From Hyphomicrobiales bacterium (lineage in GTDB: Bacteria > Pseudomonadota > Alphaproteobacteria > Rhizobiales > Beijerinckiaceae): 64,000 nucleotides of DNA. Position numbers and translations under genes: made by a program. Positions within the stretch are counted from its first letter, which is position 1. Each line of letters opens with the position of its first letter. This document shows, in pieces, positions 28,208 through 37,813 of this stretch. Location of the stretch: the NCBI GenBank assembly GCA_003963405.1, contig RXIY01000005.1, forward strand, positions 1 through 64,000. The letters run 5' to 3'. Under the pieces are notes generated by a model. That model saw only the letters and a list, made by a program, of their open reading frames with translations. It had not been told where the DNA came from and did not search any database.

Positions 28208-28771
28208 ATGAAAAAGGGTTCCCCCATGCGCCTCGGCATCGCTGCGTCAATCGCTTTCCTGATCTCCGCCACAGCCGCGTTCGCCGCGCTGAAACCGGGC
28301 GATCCCGCGCCGGACTTCGCGGTGCTGGCGGCGCAGGGCGGGAAGGAGTTCACTTTCTCGTTGAAGGAGGCGCTGAAGAACGGTCCGGTGGTCGTCTATT
28401 TCTATCCGAAGTCCTTCACCAGCGTCTGCACCGAGGAGGCGCATGAGTTCGCCGAAGCGATGGATCAGTTCGCAGCGATGAAGGCGTCCGTCATCGGCAT
28501 ATCGGGCGACGGGATCGAGACGCAGCGCGAGTTCTCGACCAAGGAATGCCGCGACAAGTTTCCGGTGGGCGCGGACCCGCAGTTCAACGTCATCAAGGCC
28601 TATGACGCTTCGTTCAGCCTGCCTGTCGCGGGGCCGGTCTTCGCCAATCGCATTTCCTATGTGATTTCGCCCGAGGGGAAAATCCTGTCAGCCGTTTCCG
28701 ACTCGGGCGCGACGAAGCATATCGAGAATGCGCTGGAGACGGTGAAAAAGTGGACGGGCGCTCAAAAATAG
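28208..28771 (+). CDS. Secreted peroxiredoxin (AhpC/TSA, BCP-like)
   Basis: A 187-residue peroxiredoxin with a signal peptide (MRLGIAASIAFLISATAAFA), so it should reduce peroxides in the periplasm. The peroxidatic site is in FYPKSFTSVCTEEAHEF (P-x3-T-x2-C); a second Cys in TKECRDKF could act as resolving Cys. The FANRISYVISPEGKI segment is typical of the family. Two starts are possible, 28208 and 28226 (MRLGIAAS); neither has a strong ribosome site. Export is unusual because most peroxiredoxins are cytoplasmic; the reductant in the periplasm is unknown. Confidence 0.88.
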   Translation: MKKGSPMRLGIAASIAFLISATAAFAALKPGDPAPDFAVLAAQGGKEFTFSLKEALKNGPVVVYFYPKSFTSVCTEEAHEFAEAMDQFAAMKASVIGISGDGIETQREFSTKECRDKFPVGADPQFNVIKAYDASFSLPVAGPVFANRISYVISPEGKILSAVSDSGATKHIENALETVKKWTGAQK

Positions 28772-28788
28772 GCCGGGAGTCGCTTTTC

Positions 28789-28839
28789 GCCCTCGTGGCC
28801 GGGACAAGCCGGGCCACGAGGGCTGAGTGAGGGTTTTTT
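28789..28839 (+). terminator. Large palindrome/terminator between peroxiredoxin gene and aspS
   Basis: GCCCTCGTGGCC (28789-28800) pairs with GGCCACGAGGGC (28812-28823), an 11-nt loop between, followed after 10 nt by six T's (28834-28839) that run into the aspS stop codon. The GTGGCCGGGACAAGCC-type core resembles dispersed palindromes of Rhizobiales genomes (recollection). Confidence 0.75.
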
Positions 28840-30619
28840 ACGCGCTCTTCTCCGGCAGGTTCAGCCGGATATGCAGCTCGCGCAGCTGCTTCATCGTCGC
28901 TTCCGAGGGTGCGCCCATCAGCAGGTCCTCGGCACGCTGGTTCATCGGGAAGAGCGTGACCTCGCGAAGATTCTCTTCCTCCGCCAGCAGCATCACGATG
29001 CGGTCGACGCCCGGCGCGATGCCGCCATGCGGCGGCGCGCCATATTGGAAGGCGCGATACATGCCGCCGAATTTTTCGATCAGCACCTCTTCGCCATAGC
29101 CGGCGATTTCGAAGGCCTTCTTCATGATTTCGGGGCGATGGTTGCGGATCGCGCCCGAAGAGAGCTCCACGCCGTTGCAGACGATGTCGTATTGATAGGC
29201 GAGGATGTCGAGCGGGTCTTTCGTCTCGAGCGCCTCCATGCCGCCCTGCGGCATCGAGAACGGATTGTGCGAGAAGTCGATCTTCTTGTCCTCCTCGTTC
29301 CACTCGTACATCGGGAAATCGACGATCCAGCAGAATTCGAAGACGTTGGTCCTGGAGAGGCCGAGTTCATTGCCGACGCGAATCCGCGCCATGCCCGCGA
29401 GCTTGGCGGCGGCCAGCTCCTCCCCGGCCGAGAAGAAGACGGCGTCGCCGGCCTTCACGCCCGCCTTGGCGGCGATGGTCGCCTGCACGTCGGCGGGGAT
29501 GAATTTGGCGATCGGCCCCTTGCCGACGAGCGCGCCATTCTCCTCCTCGAAGATGATGTAGCCCAATCCCGGCGCGCCTTCGGAGCGCGCCCAGTCGTTG
29601 AGCTTGTCGAAGAAGCTTCTCGGCTGGCTCGCGGCGCCCGGCGCCGGAATCGCGCGCACGGTCTTGCCGCGGAACGCCTTGAACGAGACGCTCTCGCTCT
29701 CGAACTCCGCCGAGAGATCGACGATGACGAGCGGGTTGCGCAAATCCGGCTTGTCCGAGCCATATTTCAGCATGGCCTCGCGATAGGGGATGCGCGGGAA
29801 CTTCTGCGTCACCGGCTTGCCGTTCGAGAATTCCTCGAACACGCCGCGCAGCACCGGCTCCATCGCCTCGAATACGTCTTCCTGCGTGACGAAGCTCATC
29901 TCCACGTCGAGCTGGTAGAACTCGCCGGGCGAACGGTCGGCGCGGGCGTCCTCGTCGCGGAAGCAGGGCGCGATCTGGAAATAGCGGTCGAAGCCCGCGA
30001 CCATGAGCAATTGCTTGAACTGCTGGGGCGCCTGCGGCAACGCGTAGAACTTGCCGGGATGCAGACGCGAGGGCACCAGAAAGTCGCGCGCGCCTTCAGG
30101 GCTGGAGGCGGTGAGGATCGGCGTCTGAAATTCGAAGAAGCCGCCCTGCTTCATGCGCGTGCGAATCGAGTCGATGATCCGCCCGCGCAGCATGATGTTC
30201 TCGTGAAGCTTCTCGCGGCGCAGGTCGAGGAAGCGGTATTTGAGGCGCGTGTCCTCGGGATAGTTCTGGTCGCCGAAGACGGGCAGGGGCAATTCGCCCG
30301 CAGGCCCAAGCACCTCGATCTCGGCCACGTAAATCTCGACCTGGCCCGTGGGCATGTCGGGATTCTCCGTGCCGGCCGGGCGGCGGCGCACCTCGCCGTC
30401 GAGGCGGACGACCCATTCGGAGCGCAGCTTCTCGGCCTGGGCGAACGCCGGCGAATCGGGGTCCACGACGCATTGGGTCAGGCCGTAATGGTCGCGCAGG
30501 TCGATGAACAGCACGCCGCCATGGTCACGGATGCGGTGGCACCAGCCGGAGAGGCGGATTTTCTGACCCGCGAGCGCCTCATTGGGCTCTCCGCAGTTAT
30601 GCGAACGGTAGCGATGCAT
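28838..30619 (-). CDS. aspS: Aspartyl-tRNA synthetase (bacterial type; probably non-discriminating)
   Basis: Charges tRNA-Asp, and in organisms using GatCAB also tRNA-Asn. The 593-residue bacterial AspRS shows the anticodon-binding OB domain ([23 protein letters not shown]), class II motif 2 ([24 protein letters not shown]), the GAD insertion domain, and motif 3 [13 protein letters not shown]. Asp/Asn specificity is inferred from the lineage and was not tested by residue comparison. ATG at 30619 gives the usual [10 protein letters not shown] start. Confidence 0.97.
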   Translation of the reverse strand: MHRYRSHNCGEPNEALAGQKIRLSGWCHRIRDHGGVLFIDLRDHYGLTQCVVDPDSPAFAQAEKLRSEWVVRLDGEVRRRPAGTENPDMPTGQVEIYVAEIEVLGPAGELPLPVFGDQNYPEDTRLKYRFLDLRREKLHENIMLRGRIIDSIRTRMKQGGFFEFQTPILTASSPEGARDFLVPSRLHPGKFYALPQAPQQFKQLLMVAGFDRYFQIAPCFRDEDARADRSPGEFYQLDVEMSFVTQEDVFEAMEPVLRGVFEEFSNGKPVTQKFPRIPYREAMLKYGSDKPDLRNPLVIVDLSAEFESESVSFKAFRGKTVRAIPAPGAASQPRSFFDKLNDWARSEGAPGLGYIIFEEENGALVGKGPIAKFIPADVQATIAAKAGVKAGDAVFFSAGEELAAAKLAGMARIRVGNELGLSRTNVFEFCWIVDFPMYEWNEEDKKIDFSHNPFSMPQGGMEALETKDPLDILAYQYDIVCNGVELSSGAIRNHRPEIMKKAFEIAGYGEEVLIEKFGGMYRAFQYGAPPHGGIAPGVDRIVMLLAEEENLREVTLFPMNQRAEDLLMGAPSEATMKQLRELHIRLNLPEKSA

Positions 30620-30745
30620 GGGCCGCTTTCGGTTTGGAAAAATCGAGGAATTGCCGGGAGGGCCGGCGGCTGGGCGCCAAGAAGCGCAATGGCCTCGCCG
30701 CTGTCAAGCCGAGCGGGCGGGCGGGGGGAGCGCAGGCGGGGCCGC

Positions 30746-30934
30746 TCACTTCCTGAAAAACGCCTCTGCGGCGGCGGTCGCGGCGCGTTTGGCCTGCGCG
30801 GCTTCTTCCAGCCGGGCGACTTCCGCTTTCAGCGCGGCGATCCGCTCGTCGAGCTCGCCGAGCGAGAGAAGGTCGAGCGGCTGGCCCATCTCATGGGCCG
30901 GGCGGGGGCGGGGCGCTTCGTCTTCCATCATCAT
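30746..30934 (-). CDS. DUF1192 family small protein
   Basis: A 62-residue protein with the full DUF1192 pattern: acidic start MMMEDEAPRPRPAHEMGQPL, LSLGELDERIAALKAEVARLEE (heptad-like coiled coil) and terminal AEAFFRK. Function unknown; distributed in alphaproteobacteria. Three consecutive Met codons make the exact start uncertain by two residues. Lies on the same strand as aspS, 126 bp upstream of it. Confidence 0.85.
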   Translation of the reverse strand: MMMEDEAPRPRPAHEMGQPLDLLSLGELDERIAALKAEVARLEEAAQAKRAATAAAEAFFRK

Positions 30935-31140
30935 CCGCCTTCAGATGGTCGGTCGGGGCGTCCAGTCTAGCTTGGCTTGGCGGAATTGCGAGCGGATCGG
31001 GGCGCGGGCGGGCAGGCAGACGCCTGAAAAAAGAGCCCTCGCCGCCACAATTCATCCGCCTATCTGCTATTGTGCGCCCGCGAACCCGAACCGGGTTCGG
31101 CCGGAGAGGGCTCACCCGGCGTGGCGGGAAGACAAAAGCA

Positions 31141-33819
31141 ATGACGAAATGGGTTTATCGTTTCAGCGCCGGCCAGTCCGAAGGGTCGGCCGCCATGCGG
31201 GATCTTCTCGGCGGCAAGGGCGCCAATCTTGCTGAGATGGCCGCGCTGGGCCTTCCCGTGCCGCCGGGCTTCACCATCACCACCGAGGTTTGCGCCTATT
31301 TCTACGCCAACGGCCACGCCTTTCCGGTGAACCTCGAAGGCCAGGTCGAGGCCGCGATGGCGGAGGTCGGCCAGGTGGCGGGCCACGCTTTCGGCGACTC
31401 GAAATGGCCGCTTCTCGTCTCCGTCCGCTCCGGCGCCCGCGCCTCCATGCCCGGCATGATGGACACCGTGCTCAATCTCGGCCTCAACGACGAGACGGTC
31501 GAAGCGCTTGCGAGCTATTGCGGGGACGCCCGCTTCGCCTGGGACTGCTACCGCCGCTTCATCGAAATGTATTCGTCGGTGGTGCTCGGCGTGGAGCATC
31601 ACATCTTCGAGGACGCGCTCGAGGAGATGAAGGACGCCAAGGGCTTCACGCTCGACACGCAGCTTTCCGCCGCCGACTGGCGCGAGGCGGTCGCGCGGTT
31701 CAAGGCCATCGTCGAGGCCAATGCCGGCGTGACCTTCCCGCAGGACACACATGCGCAGCTCTGGGGCGCGATCCGCGCCGTCTTCGCCTCATGGATGAAC
31801 CACCGCGCCATCGTCTACCGGCATCTGCACAATATCCCCGAGAGCTGGGGCACGGCGGTCAATGTGCAGGCGATGGTCTTCGGCAATATGGACGCCAATT
31901 CCGCGACCGGCGTCGCCTTCACCCGCAATCCCTCGACCGGCGTGAAGGAGCTTTACGGCGAATATCTCATCAACGCGCAGGGCGAGGACGTGGTCGCCGG
32001 CCTGCGCACGCCGCAGCCTTTGACCGAAGTCGCGAGCCGCGCCTCGCCCGGCGAGAAGATTTCGCTCGAAGCCGCCATGCCGAAGATTTTCGCGGAATTC
32101 ACGAAGGTCGCCGACAGGCTCGAGCGCCATTACCGCGACATGCAGGACATGGAATTCACGGTCGAACGCGGCAAATTGTGGATGCTCCAGACCCGCAACG
32201 GCAAGCGCACGGCCCGCGCGGCGCTGAAGCTTGCCGTCGACATGGCGAATGAGGGGCTCATCACGCGCGAGGAGGCGATCCTGCGCGTCGAGCCGACCTC
32301 GCTCGATCAACTGCTGCACCCGACCATCGACCCGGCGGCGCGGCGCGACATTCTGGCCACGGGCCTGCCGGCGTCGCCCGGCGCGGCCTTCGGCGAGATC
32401 GTCTTCAGTCCGGAAGAGGCGGAGACGCTCGCGGCGTCGGGGCGCAAGGTCATTCTCGTGCGCACCGAGACGAGCCCCGAGGACATTCACGGCATGCACG
32501 CCGCGGAAGGCATCCTCACGGCGCGCGGCGGCATGACCTCTCATGCGGCAGTCGTCGCGCGCGGCATGGGCAAGCCCTGCGTCACCGGCGCCGGCGCGCT
32601 GCGCATCGACTACGAGGACCAGAGCTTCACCGTCGCCGGCAAGCGTTTCGTGAAGGGCGACAAGCTGACGATCGACGGCTCGGCGGGCCATGTGATCGCC
32701 GGCGAAGTGAAGATGCAGCGCCCCGAGCTCACGGGCGAGTTCGCCGTGCTGATGGGGTGGGCGGACGAGATCAGGCGGCTCAAGGTGCGCGCCAACGCCG
32801 AGACGCCCTCCGACGCGCGCGCCGCGCGCCGCTTCGGCGCCGAGGGCATCGGGCTCGCGCGCACGGAGCATATGTTCTTCGAGGGCGAGCGCATCGTCGC
32901 CGTGCGCGAGATGATTCTCGCCGACGACGCCGAAGGGCGCCGGACGGCGCTCGCCAAGCTGCTGCCCATCCAGCGCGAGGATTTCAAGCACCTCTTCGAG
33001 ATCATGGCGGGCCTGCCGGTGACGATCCGCCTGCTCGATCCGCCGCTGCACGAATTCCTGCCCCATACCGATACGGAGCTCGCCACGGTCGCCCGCGCCA
33101 TGGGCGCCGATCCGGTGAAGCTTCGCCGCCGCGCGCTGCAACTCTCCGAATTCAACCCCATGCTCGGTTTTCGCGGCGTGCGCCTCGCGGTGGTCTTTCC
33201 CGAAATTGTCGACATGCAGGCGCGCGCCATCTTCGAGGCGGCGATCGAGGCCAGCATTGCGACGGGCGAACCCGCCCGCATCGAGATCATGGCCCCGCTC
33301 GTCTTCACGCGCGCCGAACTCGATCTCGTGAAGGCGCGCGTCGAGGCGATGGCGTCGCTCGTCGAGAAGGAGACAGGCATTCGGCCGGGCTATGAGATCG
33401 GCACGATGATCGAATTGCCGCGCGCCGCGCTCCGCGCCGGCGAGATTGCGCCGTCGGCCGATTTCTTCTCTTTCGGCACCAACGACTTGACCCAGACGAC
33501 GCTCGGCATCTCGCGCGACGACTCGGCCTCCTTCCTCAACGCCTATGTCGAAAAGGGGCTCTTGCCGCACGATCCTTTCGTCTCGATCGATCAGGAGGGT
33601 GTGGGCGAACTCGTCGCGCTCGGCTGCCAGCGCGCCCGCGCCGCGCGCCCGGACATTGCGCTCGGGGTCTGCGGCGAACATGGCGGCGATCCGGCGTCGG
33701 TGGCTTTCTTCGAAAAAATCGGAATCGACTACGTCTCCTGTTCGCCTTTCCGCGTTCCGATTGCGCGCCTCGCGGCGGCGCAGGCGGCGCTGGGGCGCAA
33801 GGCCGAGGGAACGGCCTGA
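31141..33819 (+). CDS. ppdK: Pyruvate, phosphate dikinase
   Basis: Interconverts pyruvate, ATP and phosphate with PEP, AMP and PPi; in methylotrophs it can serve PEP regeneration. The 892-residue length is normal. Order seen: ATP-grasp nucleotide-binding domain (KGANLAEMAALGLPVPPGFTI, VSVRSGARASMPGMMDT), phosphohistidine domain with the catalytic His in GGMTSHAAVVARGMGKPC, and the PEP/pyruvate TIM barrel with ARTEHMFF, FGTNDLTQTTLG and the GVCGEHGGDPASV active-site loop. ATG at 31141 (MTKWVYRFS) has family-normal N-terminus. Single gene. Confidence 0.97.
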   Translation: MTKWVYRFSAGQSEGSAAMRDLLGGKGANLAEMAALGLPVPPGFTITTEVCAYFYANGHAFPVNLEGQVEAAMAEVGQVAGHAFGDSKWPLLVSVRSGARASMPGMMDTVLNLGLNDETVEALASYCGDARFAWDCYRRFIEMYSSVVLGVEHHIFEDALEEMKDAKGFTLDTQLSAADWREAVARFKAIVEANAGVTFPQDTHAQLWGAIRAVFASWMNHRAIVYRHLHNIPESWGTAVNVQAMVFGNMDANSATGVAFTRNPSTGVKELYGEYLINAQGEDVVAGLRTPQPLTEVASRASPGEKISLEAAMPKIFAEFTKVADRLERHYRDMQDMEFTVERGKLWMLQTRNGKRTARAALKLAVDMANEGLITREEAILRVEPTSLDQLLHPTIDPAARRDILATGLPASPGAAFGEIVFSPEEAETLAASGRKVILVRTETSPEDIHGMHAAEGILTARGGMTSHAAVVARGMGKPCVTGAGALRIDYEDQSFTVAGKRFVKGDKLTIDGSAGHVIAGEVKMQRPELTGEFAVLMGWADEIRRLKVRANAETPSDARAARRFGAEGIGLARTEHMFFEGERIVAVREMILADDAEGRRTALAKLLPIQREDFKHLFEIMAGLPVTIRLLDPPLHEFLPHTDTELATVARAMGADPVKLRRRALQLSEFNPMLGFRGVRLAVVFPEIVDMQARAIFEAAIEASIATGEPARIEIMAPLVFTRAELDLVKARVEAMASLVEKETGIRPGYEIGTMIELPRAALRAGEIAPSADFFSFGTNDLTQTTLGISRDDSASFLNAYVEKGLLPHDPFVSIDQEGVGELVALGCQRARAARPDIALGVCGEHGGDPASVAFFEKIGIDYVSCSPFRVPIARLAAAQAALGRKAEGTA

Positions 33820-33828
33820 GCCGCCCCC

Positions 33829-34503
33829 TTACGCGCTCTCCAGCTCTTCTCCAAGATGATTGGATTCGAAGCGCCGAACCATCAGGCGGACGAGGTAGAG
33901 GCCGAATTCCGGGTTCTGGAAATAGAGCTGCTCGAACTGCTCATAGGTGATGGCGAGGAGCGTGGCGTCGGTGAGGCACTTCGCCGAGGCCGTGCGTTTG
34001 CCGGTCCTGGTGAACAGCGCCATCTCGCCAAAGATCGCGCCCGGCTCGAGGATGACGCCGCGCTCCGAGATTTCGATCTTTCCCTCGACCACGAGAAAGG
34101 CCTGCGTGGCAAGCGCCCCTTTCTCGAAGACGTAATCGGTCGCGCGGAAGCTTTCTGGATGCATGAAGGGCTTCAGCCATTCGAGATTGAGGTCGGTGGC
34201 GCTCGCCTGGCGCACGCTGGCGATGAGCCGGCGCATTTCCCGCAGGCGCGTGAAATTGAGGGGGAAATTGATCGCGTGCTTGGTGATCGTCGGCAGGTTG
34301 CCGGTCGCCAGGCCGAGGGTCACGCCGAGCACATTGGCGATCATCGCCGCGGCGCGCAGCGGGATCATGCGCTTGAAATAGGTGGAGCCGACAATGGCCG
34401 CGGCCTCAGACCAGGCCAGCATGGTCAGGGCAGTTACCCCCACATATTTGCCGGTTTCAGACGCGGCCCAGCTCGTTACGGCGTCGATCAGGCTCTCGGT
34501 CAT
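33829..34503 (-). CDS. Membrane-anchored cyclic nucleotide-binding domain protein
   Basis: A 224-residue protein: N-terminal hydrophobic segments (about 18-40 and 48-68) then a Crp-type beta-roll cNMP domain with FVFEKGALATQAFLVVEGKIEISERG-like strands, LEPGAIFGEMALFTRTGKRTASAKC (the phosphate-binding cassette, with the GEMAL and following Arg region). No HTH follows, so it is not a transcription factor of Crp type. It may sense cAMP/cGMP at the membrane or bind no ligand. ATG at 34503 has GGAGG as ribosome site. Convergent with ppdK, 9 bp apart. Confidence 0.85.
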   Translation of the reverse strand: MTESLIDAVTSWAASETGKYVGVTALTMLAWSEAAAIVGSTYFKRMIPLRAAAMIANVLGVTLGLATGNLPTITKHAINFPLNFTRLREMRRLIASVRQASATDLNLEWLKPFMHPESFRATDYVFEKGALATQAFLVVEGKIEISERGVILEPGAIFGEMALFTRTGKRTASAKCLTDATLLAITYEQFEQLYFQNPEFGLYLVRLMVRRFESNHLGEELESA

Positions 34504-34614
34504 TATCCCTCCGCATTCTCGAAAAAGTCCGGCTCTTCCCTAATACGGGAGCCGGCGTTTTTATAAGGCCTATCGGGGCTCGACATTCATGTGCGCCTGC
34601 GCACATCTGAACCC

Positions 34615-35031
34615 ATGCGACAGGCGACCCGAATCATCAGGATCGAGACCAGCGGGCGCGGTTTCTACGAGGTCACCGCCACGCTCGCCGACTTCCTGCG
34701 CGGCGCCCGCATGGGCGAGGGTCTGCTCACGGCGTTCTGCCGGCATACCTCGGCTTCGCTGCTCATCCAGGAGAACGCCGATCCGAGCGTCCTGTGCGAT
34801 CTCGAAGCCGTATTTTCGCGCCTTGCCCCGGAAGGCGCCGCCTATTCGCATGACACGGAAGGCCCGGACGACATGCCGGCGCACATCCGCGCCGCGCTGA
34901 CGCAGACTCAGTTGTCCATTCCCGTCATCGGCGGCGCCCTGGCGCTCGGGACGTGGCAGGGCGTCTATCTTGTCGAACATCGCCGCCGCCCGCATCGCCG
35001 CGAGATTGCGCTGCATCTCATCGGAGAGTGA
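34615..35031 (+). CDS. YjbQ family protein (UPF0047)
   Basis: A 138-residue member of the YjbQ/UPF0047 family, described as having weak thiamine-phosphate synthase activity with unclear physiological role. Motifs: GFYEVTATLADFL, AFCRHTSASLLIQENADPSV, the YSHDTEGPDDMPAHIRAAL block with conserved His/Asp residues, and GTWQGVYLVEHR. ATG at 34615 rather than in-frame 34591 gives the family's N-terminus. Cytoplasmic. Confidence 0.92.
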   Translation: MRQATRIIRIETSGRGFYEVTATLADFLRGARMGEGLLTAFCRHTSASLLIQENADPSVLCDLEAVFSRLAPEGAAYSHDTEGPDDMPAHIRAALTQTQLSIPVIGGALALGTWQGVYLVEHRRRPHRREIALHLIGE

Positions 35032-35183
35032 GGCGAGGCGGCGAGGGGGCGGCGCCTCATTCTGACACGCAGGCTTGGCCTGAGCCGAAACGCTTCTGCA
35101 AGCATAACGGGTTGATAATCACGATCGGGAAAAGTGATTGCGTGTGCGTCGGCGGCCACGCCGCCGTCTTTCAGCGCCGTTGG

Positions 35184-36551
35184 ATGTTGGGCCAGCTTAT
35201 GCGTCGACAGTCGAAAGGGCGTCGGAGTGCGGACGTCAGGACCCCCTGGGCGCTCGGCGTCATGGCGCCCTGGGCGCTGGGCGTCGGGGTCCTCGTCTCC
35301 TTCACCGCAAGCGCCGGGCAGGACGCGGCCGGCGACTGGAATGTCGCGCCGCTCACCGCCCGCGCCCGCGCCGCCGCCAAACCGGCAACCTTTCAGCTCG
35401 CTTCCTTCGGCGAAGCGGCGTCGGGCGAATTGGGGCTTTCCGGCCAGAGCCGCGCGCTGGTGCAGAGCGCCCGGCTGATGGTCGGCGCGCCGGACGATCT
35501 ACGCGCCATTCCCGACGAGAGCGAACCGCACGTCGATTTGAAGCCAGATGTGAAGAATTTCCCCGAGGTCGACCGCACGCACAAGGGCGACCCCATCATC
35601 GCCATGCGGCCCGGCTTCGAGACGCGCGTCATCGATCCTGCCGCGCTGGGCCTCGCCGAGCCGGCGCGTCTGACCTTCCGTATCGAGGGAAAGCGCGCCG
35701 CGCGCACGAGCCTCGCGCTTGCGCCGCGCGGGCCCGTGCCCGGCGACGATGCGCTCTACGAGGCGGAAGCCGCGCGCGCCGAGGCGCTGACGACGACGCA
35801 GACGCAGAAATCCACCGCCGCCGCCTCGCCGGCGCAGACCGCCTCGACCGCCACCCCGCCGGCCCTCTCGAACGACGGCGCCGCATCGCCACCAGAGGGA
35901 GCCAAGCCGGTTGCGAAAGCCGCCGTCGAGGCGCCGCGCGACACGGGCTCCAAGGATATCGCCGAGCGCGTCCTGCATGGCGCGACGCCCGCCGTTGCGC
36001 GCGCCGTGGCGCTCGGCTCGTCAACGCCGGCCCAGCCTGACGCACTGCCGATCGAAGTCTCTTCCTTCCCGCGCGCGACGCTGGCGCTCGGGGCTCCCGG
36101 CAAGGCGCGTCCCGATTACGCGTCGCTCGTCGACCGTGACAACATGGACCGCGAAAGACGCTGCCTCGCAGAGGCGGTCTATTTCGAGTCGCGTAGCGAG
36201 CCGGAGGCGGGGCAGGCCGCGGTGGCGCAGGTCGTTTTGAACCGCGTGCAGAGCGGGCTTTATCCCGCGAGCATCTGCGGCGTCGTGTATCAGAACCGCA
36301 ATCACTACAAGGCGTGCCAGTTCTCCTTCGCCTGCGAAGGAAAGTCGCTGCGCATCACCGAACAGGAGTCCTGGGCGACGGCGGTCCGCATCGCCAATGA
36401 GGTGATGGACGGCCGCACCTACATCACCGACGTCGGCCGCTCGACGCATTACCACGCCACTTACGTCAAGCCGCGCTGGGCGCGGGCGCTGACGCGCATG
36501 GACATGATCGGGCGTCATATCTTCTACCGGCTCAAGCCCGGCCAGACGTAA
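35184..36551 (+). CDS. SleB-type cell wall hydrolase
   Basis: Peptidoglycan-acting hydrolase of the SleB/CwlJ Hydrolase_2 family. About 455 residues: a basic start, one N-terminal hydrophobic segment containing an eight-residue duplication (PWALGVMA then PWALGVGV), a long Ala/Pro-rich low-complexity middle, and the catalytic domain at the end from RRCLAEAVYFESRSEPEAGQAAVAQVVLNRV through YQNRNHYKACQFSFACEGK to STHYHATYVKPRWA. The catalytic Glu is expected in AEAVYFE. The start is uncertain: ATG 35184 or 35199; the open frame extends to 34953 over YjbQ without support. Confidence 0.88.
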   Translation: MLGQLMRRQSKGRRSADVRTPWALGVMAPWALGVGVLVSFTASAGQDAAGDWNVAPLTARARAAAKPATFQLASFGEAASGELGLSGQSRALVQSARLMVGAPDDLRAIPDESEPHVDLKPDVKNFPEVDRTHKGDPIIAMRPGFETRVIDPAALGLAEPARLTFRIEGKRAARTSLALAPRGPVPGDDALYEAEAARAEALTTTQTQKSTAAASPAQTASTATPPALSNDGAASPPEGAKPVAKAAVEAPRDTGSKDIAERVLHGATPAVARAVALGSSTPAQPDALPIEVSSFPRATLALGAPGKARPDYASLVDRDNMDRERRCLAEAVYFESRSEPEAGQAAVAQVVLNRVQSGLYPASICGVVYQNRNHYKACQFSFACEGKSLRITEQESWATAVRIANEVMDGRTYITDVGRSTHYHATYVKPRWARALTRMDMIGRHIFYRLKPGQT

Positions 36552-36588
36552 TGCCGGCGCCAGCTTGTCGTGCGACGAGATCAGCCGC

Positions 36589-37098
36589 ATGAAACGGCTT
36601 CTCCTGATCGCCCTCTGCCTCGCGCTCTCGACGCCCGCCCTCGCGGGGCGCTGCCGCCTGGAGCGGCAGGCTTTTGCGCCGGCCGAGGATCTCGAGGCGA
36701 TCGATGTCGAGCTGATCGGCCAGGCGAAAAAGCGCATCGACTTCGCCGCCTATGTGCTGACGGACCTGCGCATCGTGAAGGCGCTGGACGACGCCGCCGC
36801 GCGCGGGGTTCGCATCCGCCTCTATCGTGACGGCGCGGACGTGCACATGCCGAAGGCGCTCGCGGAGGTCTATGACAGTCTGGCCGCGCGGCCGAATGTC
36901 GAGATCAGATATAAAGGCGAGCCCGCGCCGCTGATGCATCTGAAAGCCTATTCTGTCGACGGCAAATTCATGCGCGACGGGGCGGGGAATTTTTCCCACT
37001 CGGGCCTGACGCGGCAGGACAATTCGCTCATCGTCCTGCGCTGCCGCGCGGCGGTAAAGCGATTCAAGCGCGCGTTCGAAGATATGTGGCGGCGGTAA
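36589..37098 (+). CDS. Secreted phospholipase D-family nuclease (single HKD)
   Basis: 169-residue Nuc-like protein with a signal peptide (MKRLLLIALCLALSTPALAG). A single HKD motif is present: MHLKAYSVDG (His117, Lys119, Asp124) followed by GAGNFSHSG, so activity needs a dimer as in the Nuc endonuclease. Substrate is probably nucleic acid but could be phospholipid. It follows the SleB gene by 37 bp in the same direction and may be co-transcribed. Periplasmic location inferred. Confidence 0.88.
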   Translation: MKRLLLIALCLALSTPALAGRCRLERQAFAPAEDLEAIDVELIGQAKKRIDFAAYVLTDLRIVKALDDAAARGVRIRLYRDGADVHMPKALAEVYDSLAARPNVEIRYKGEPAPLMHLKAYSVDGKFMRDGAGNFSHSGLTRQDNSLIVLRCRAAVKRFKRAFEDMWRR

Positions 37099-37108
37099 CG
37101 CGCCGGTC

Positions 37109-37813
37109 TCACTCGATCAGCCGCGCGCGCACGAGCCCGCGCACCGAATTGCCGAGAAAGAAATCGCGCGGCAAGTCGGGGAGATGCAGAACAGCCTCCT
37201 TCGCCCGGCCGCTGGCGATGAGATTGGCGCGCAGGGTTCCGGGCAACACTCCACAGGAAAGCGGCGGCGTCAGCAGCAGACCGCTCTGCGGCGCGAAGAG
37301 GTTGCAGCGCGCGCTCTCGCAGACTTCGTCCCGTTCGTTGAGGAAGAGAACCTCGTCCGCGCCCCGGTCCTTCATGGCTTGGGCGAGTTCGTCCTCGTAG
37401 AGGGCGCGTCGCGTCGTCTTGTGACGGAGCAACGGATCATCGGAGGAAAAGCGGCGCTGCGCGACGACCACGCGCCAGACGGTTTCAGGCGGGATGGGCT
37501 CGACGGGCGTCGCGCTGGTTTCGATGGAGCCGTCGCGGGAGAGGACGAGCCGCACCCGCAGCCGTTCGGGCGGAGGCGCGTTCTGCTCCTTCTCCCGTGC
37601 AGAGCGGGGCTGGGGAGGCGGCGCGACAGCGGCGTCGAGCGCCGCCCGGACTTTCCCCTCGTCATAGGCGAAGCCGAGCGCGGCGCTCGATGCGGCGAGG
37701 CGCGCGAGATGTTCGGGCAGCAGATCGAAACCGCCCGCGCGCGTCCACAGCAGCGTCTCGATCAGCCCGAAGTCGTCGGCGCGCCGGTCAGGAACCGGGC
37801 CTTGATCAGACAT
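37109..37813 (-). CDS. pabC: Class IV aminotransferase, probable aminodeoxychorismate lyase
   Basis: PLP fold-type IV enzyme converting 4-amino-4-deoxychorismate to p-aminobenzoate for folate. 234 residues with LIETLLWTRAGGFDLLPEHLARLAASA, the RHKTTRRALYE region containing the PLP Lys, and DEVLFLNERDEVCESARCNLF, the conserved ESxxxNLF pattern. The assignment to lyase rather than another class IV enzyme rests on overlap with pabB, whose last 52 bp it shares. The ATG at 37813 is the only plausible start. Many bacteria carry the two as one fused protein. Confidence 0.85.
   Translation of the reverse strand: MSDQGPVPDRRADDFGLIETLLWTRAGGFDLLPEHLARLAASSAALGFAYDEGKVRAALDAAVAPPPQPRSAREKEQNAPPPERLRVRLVLSRDGSIETSATPVEPIPPETVWRVVVAQRRFSSDDPLLRHKTTRRALYEDELAQAMKDRGADEVLFLNERDEVCESARCNLFAPQSGLLLTPPLSCGVLPGTLRANLIASGRAKEAVLHLPDLPRDFFLGNSVRGLVRARLIE

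Noticed and set aside
28871-30970. 699-codon plus-strand open frame
   Set aside because: Shadow of aspS and DUF1192 on the minus strand, both with clear family motifs.
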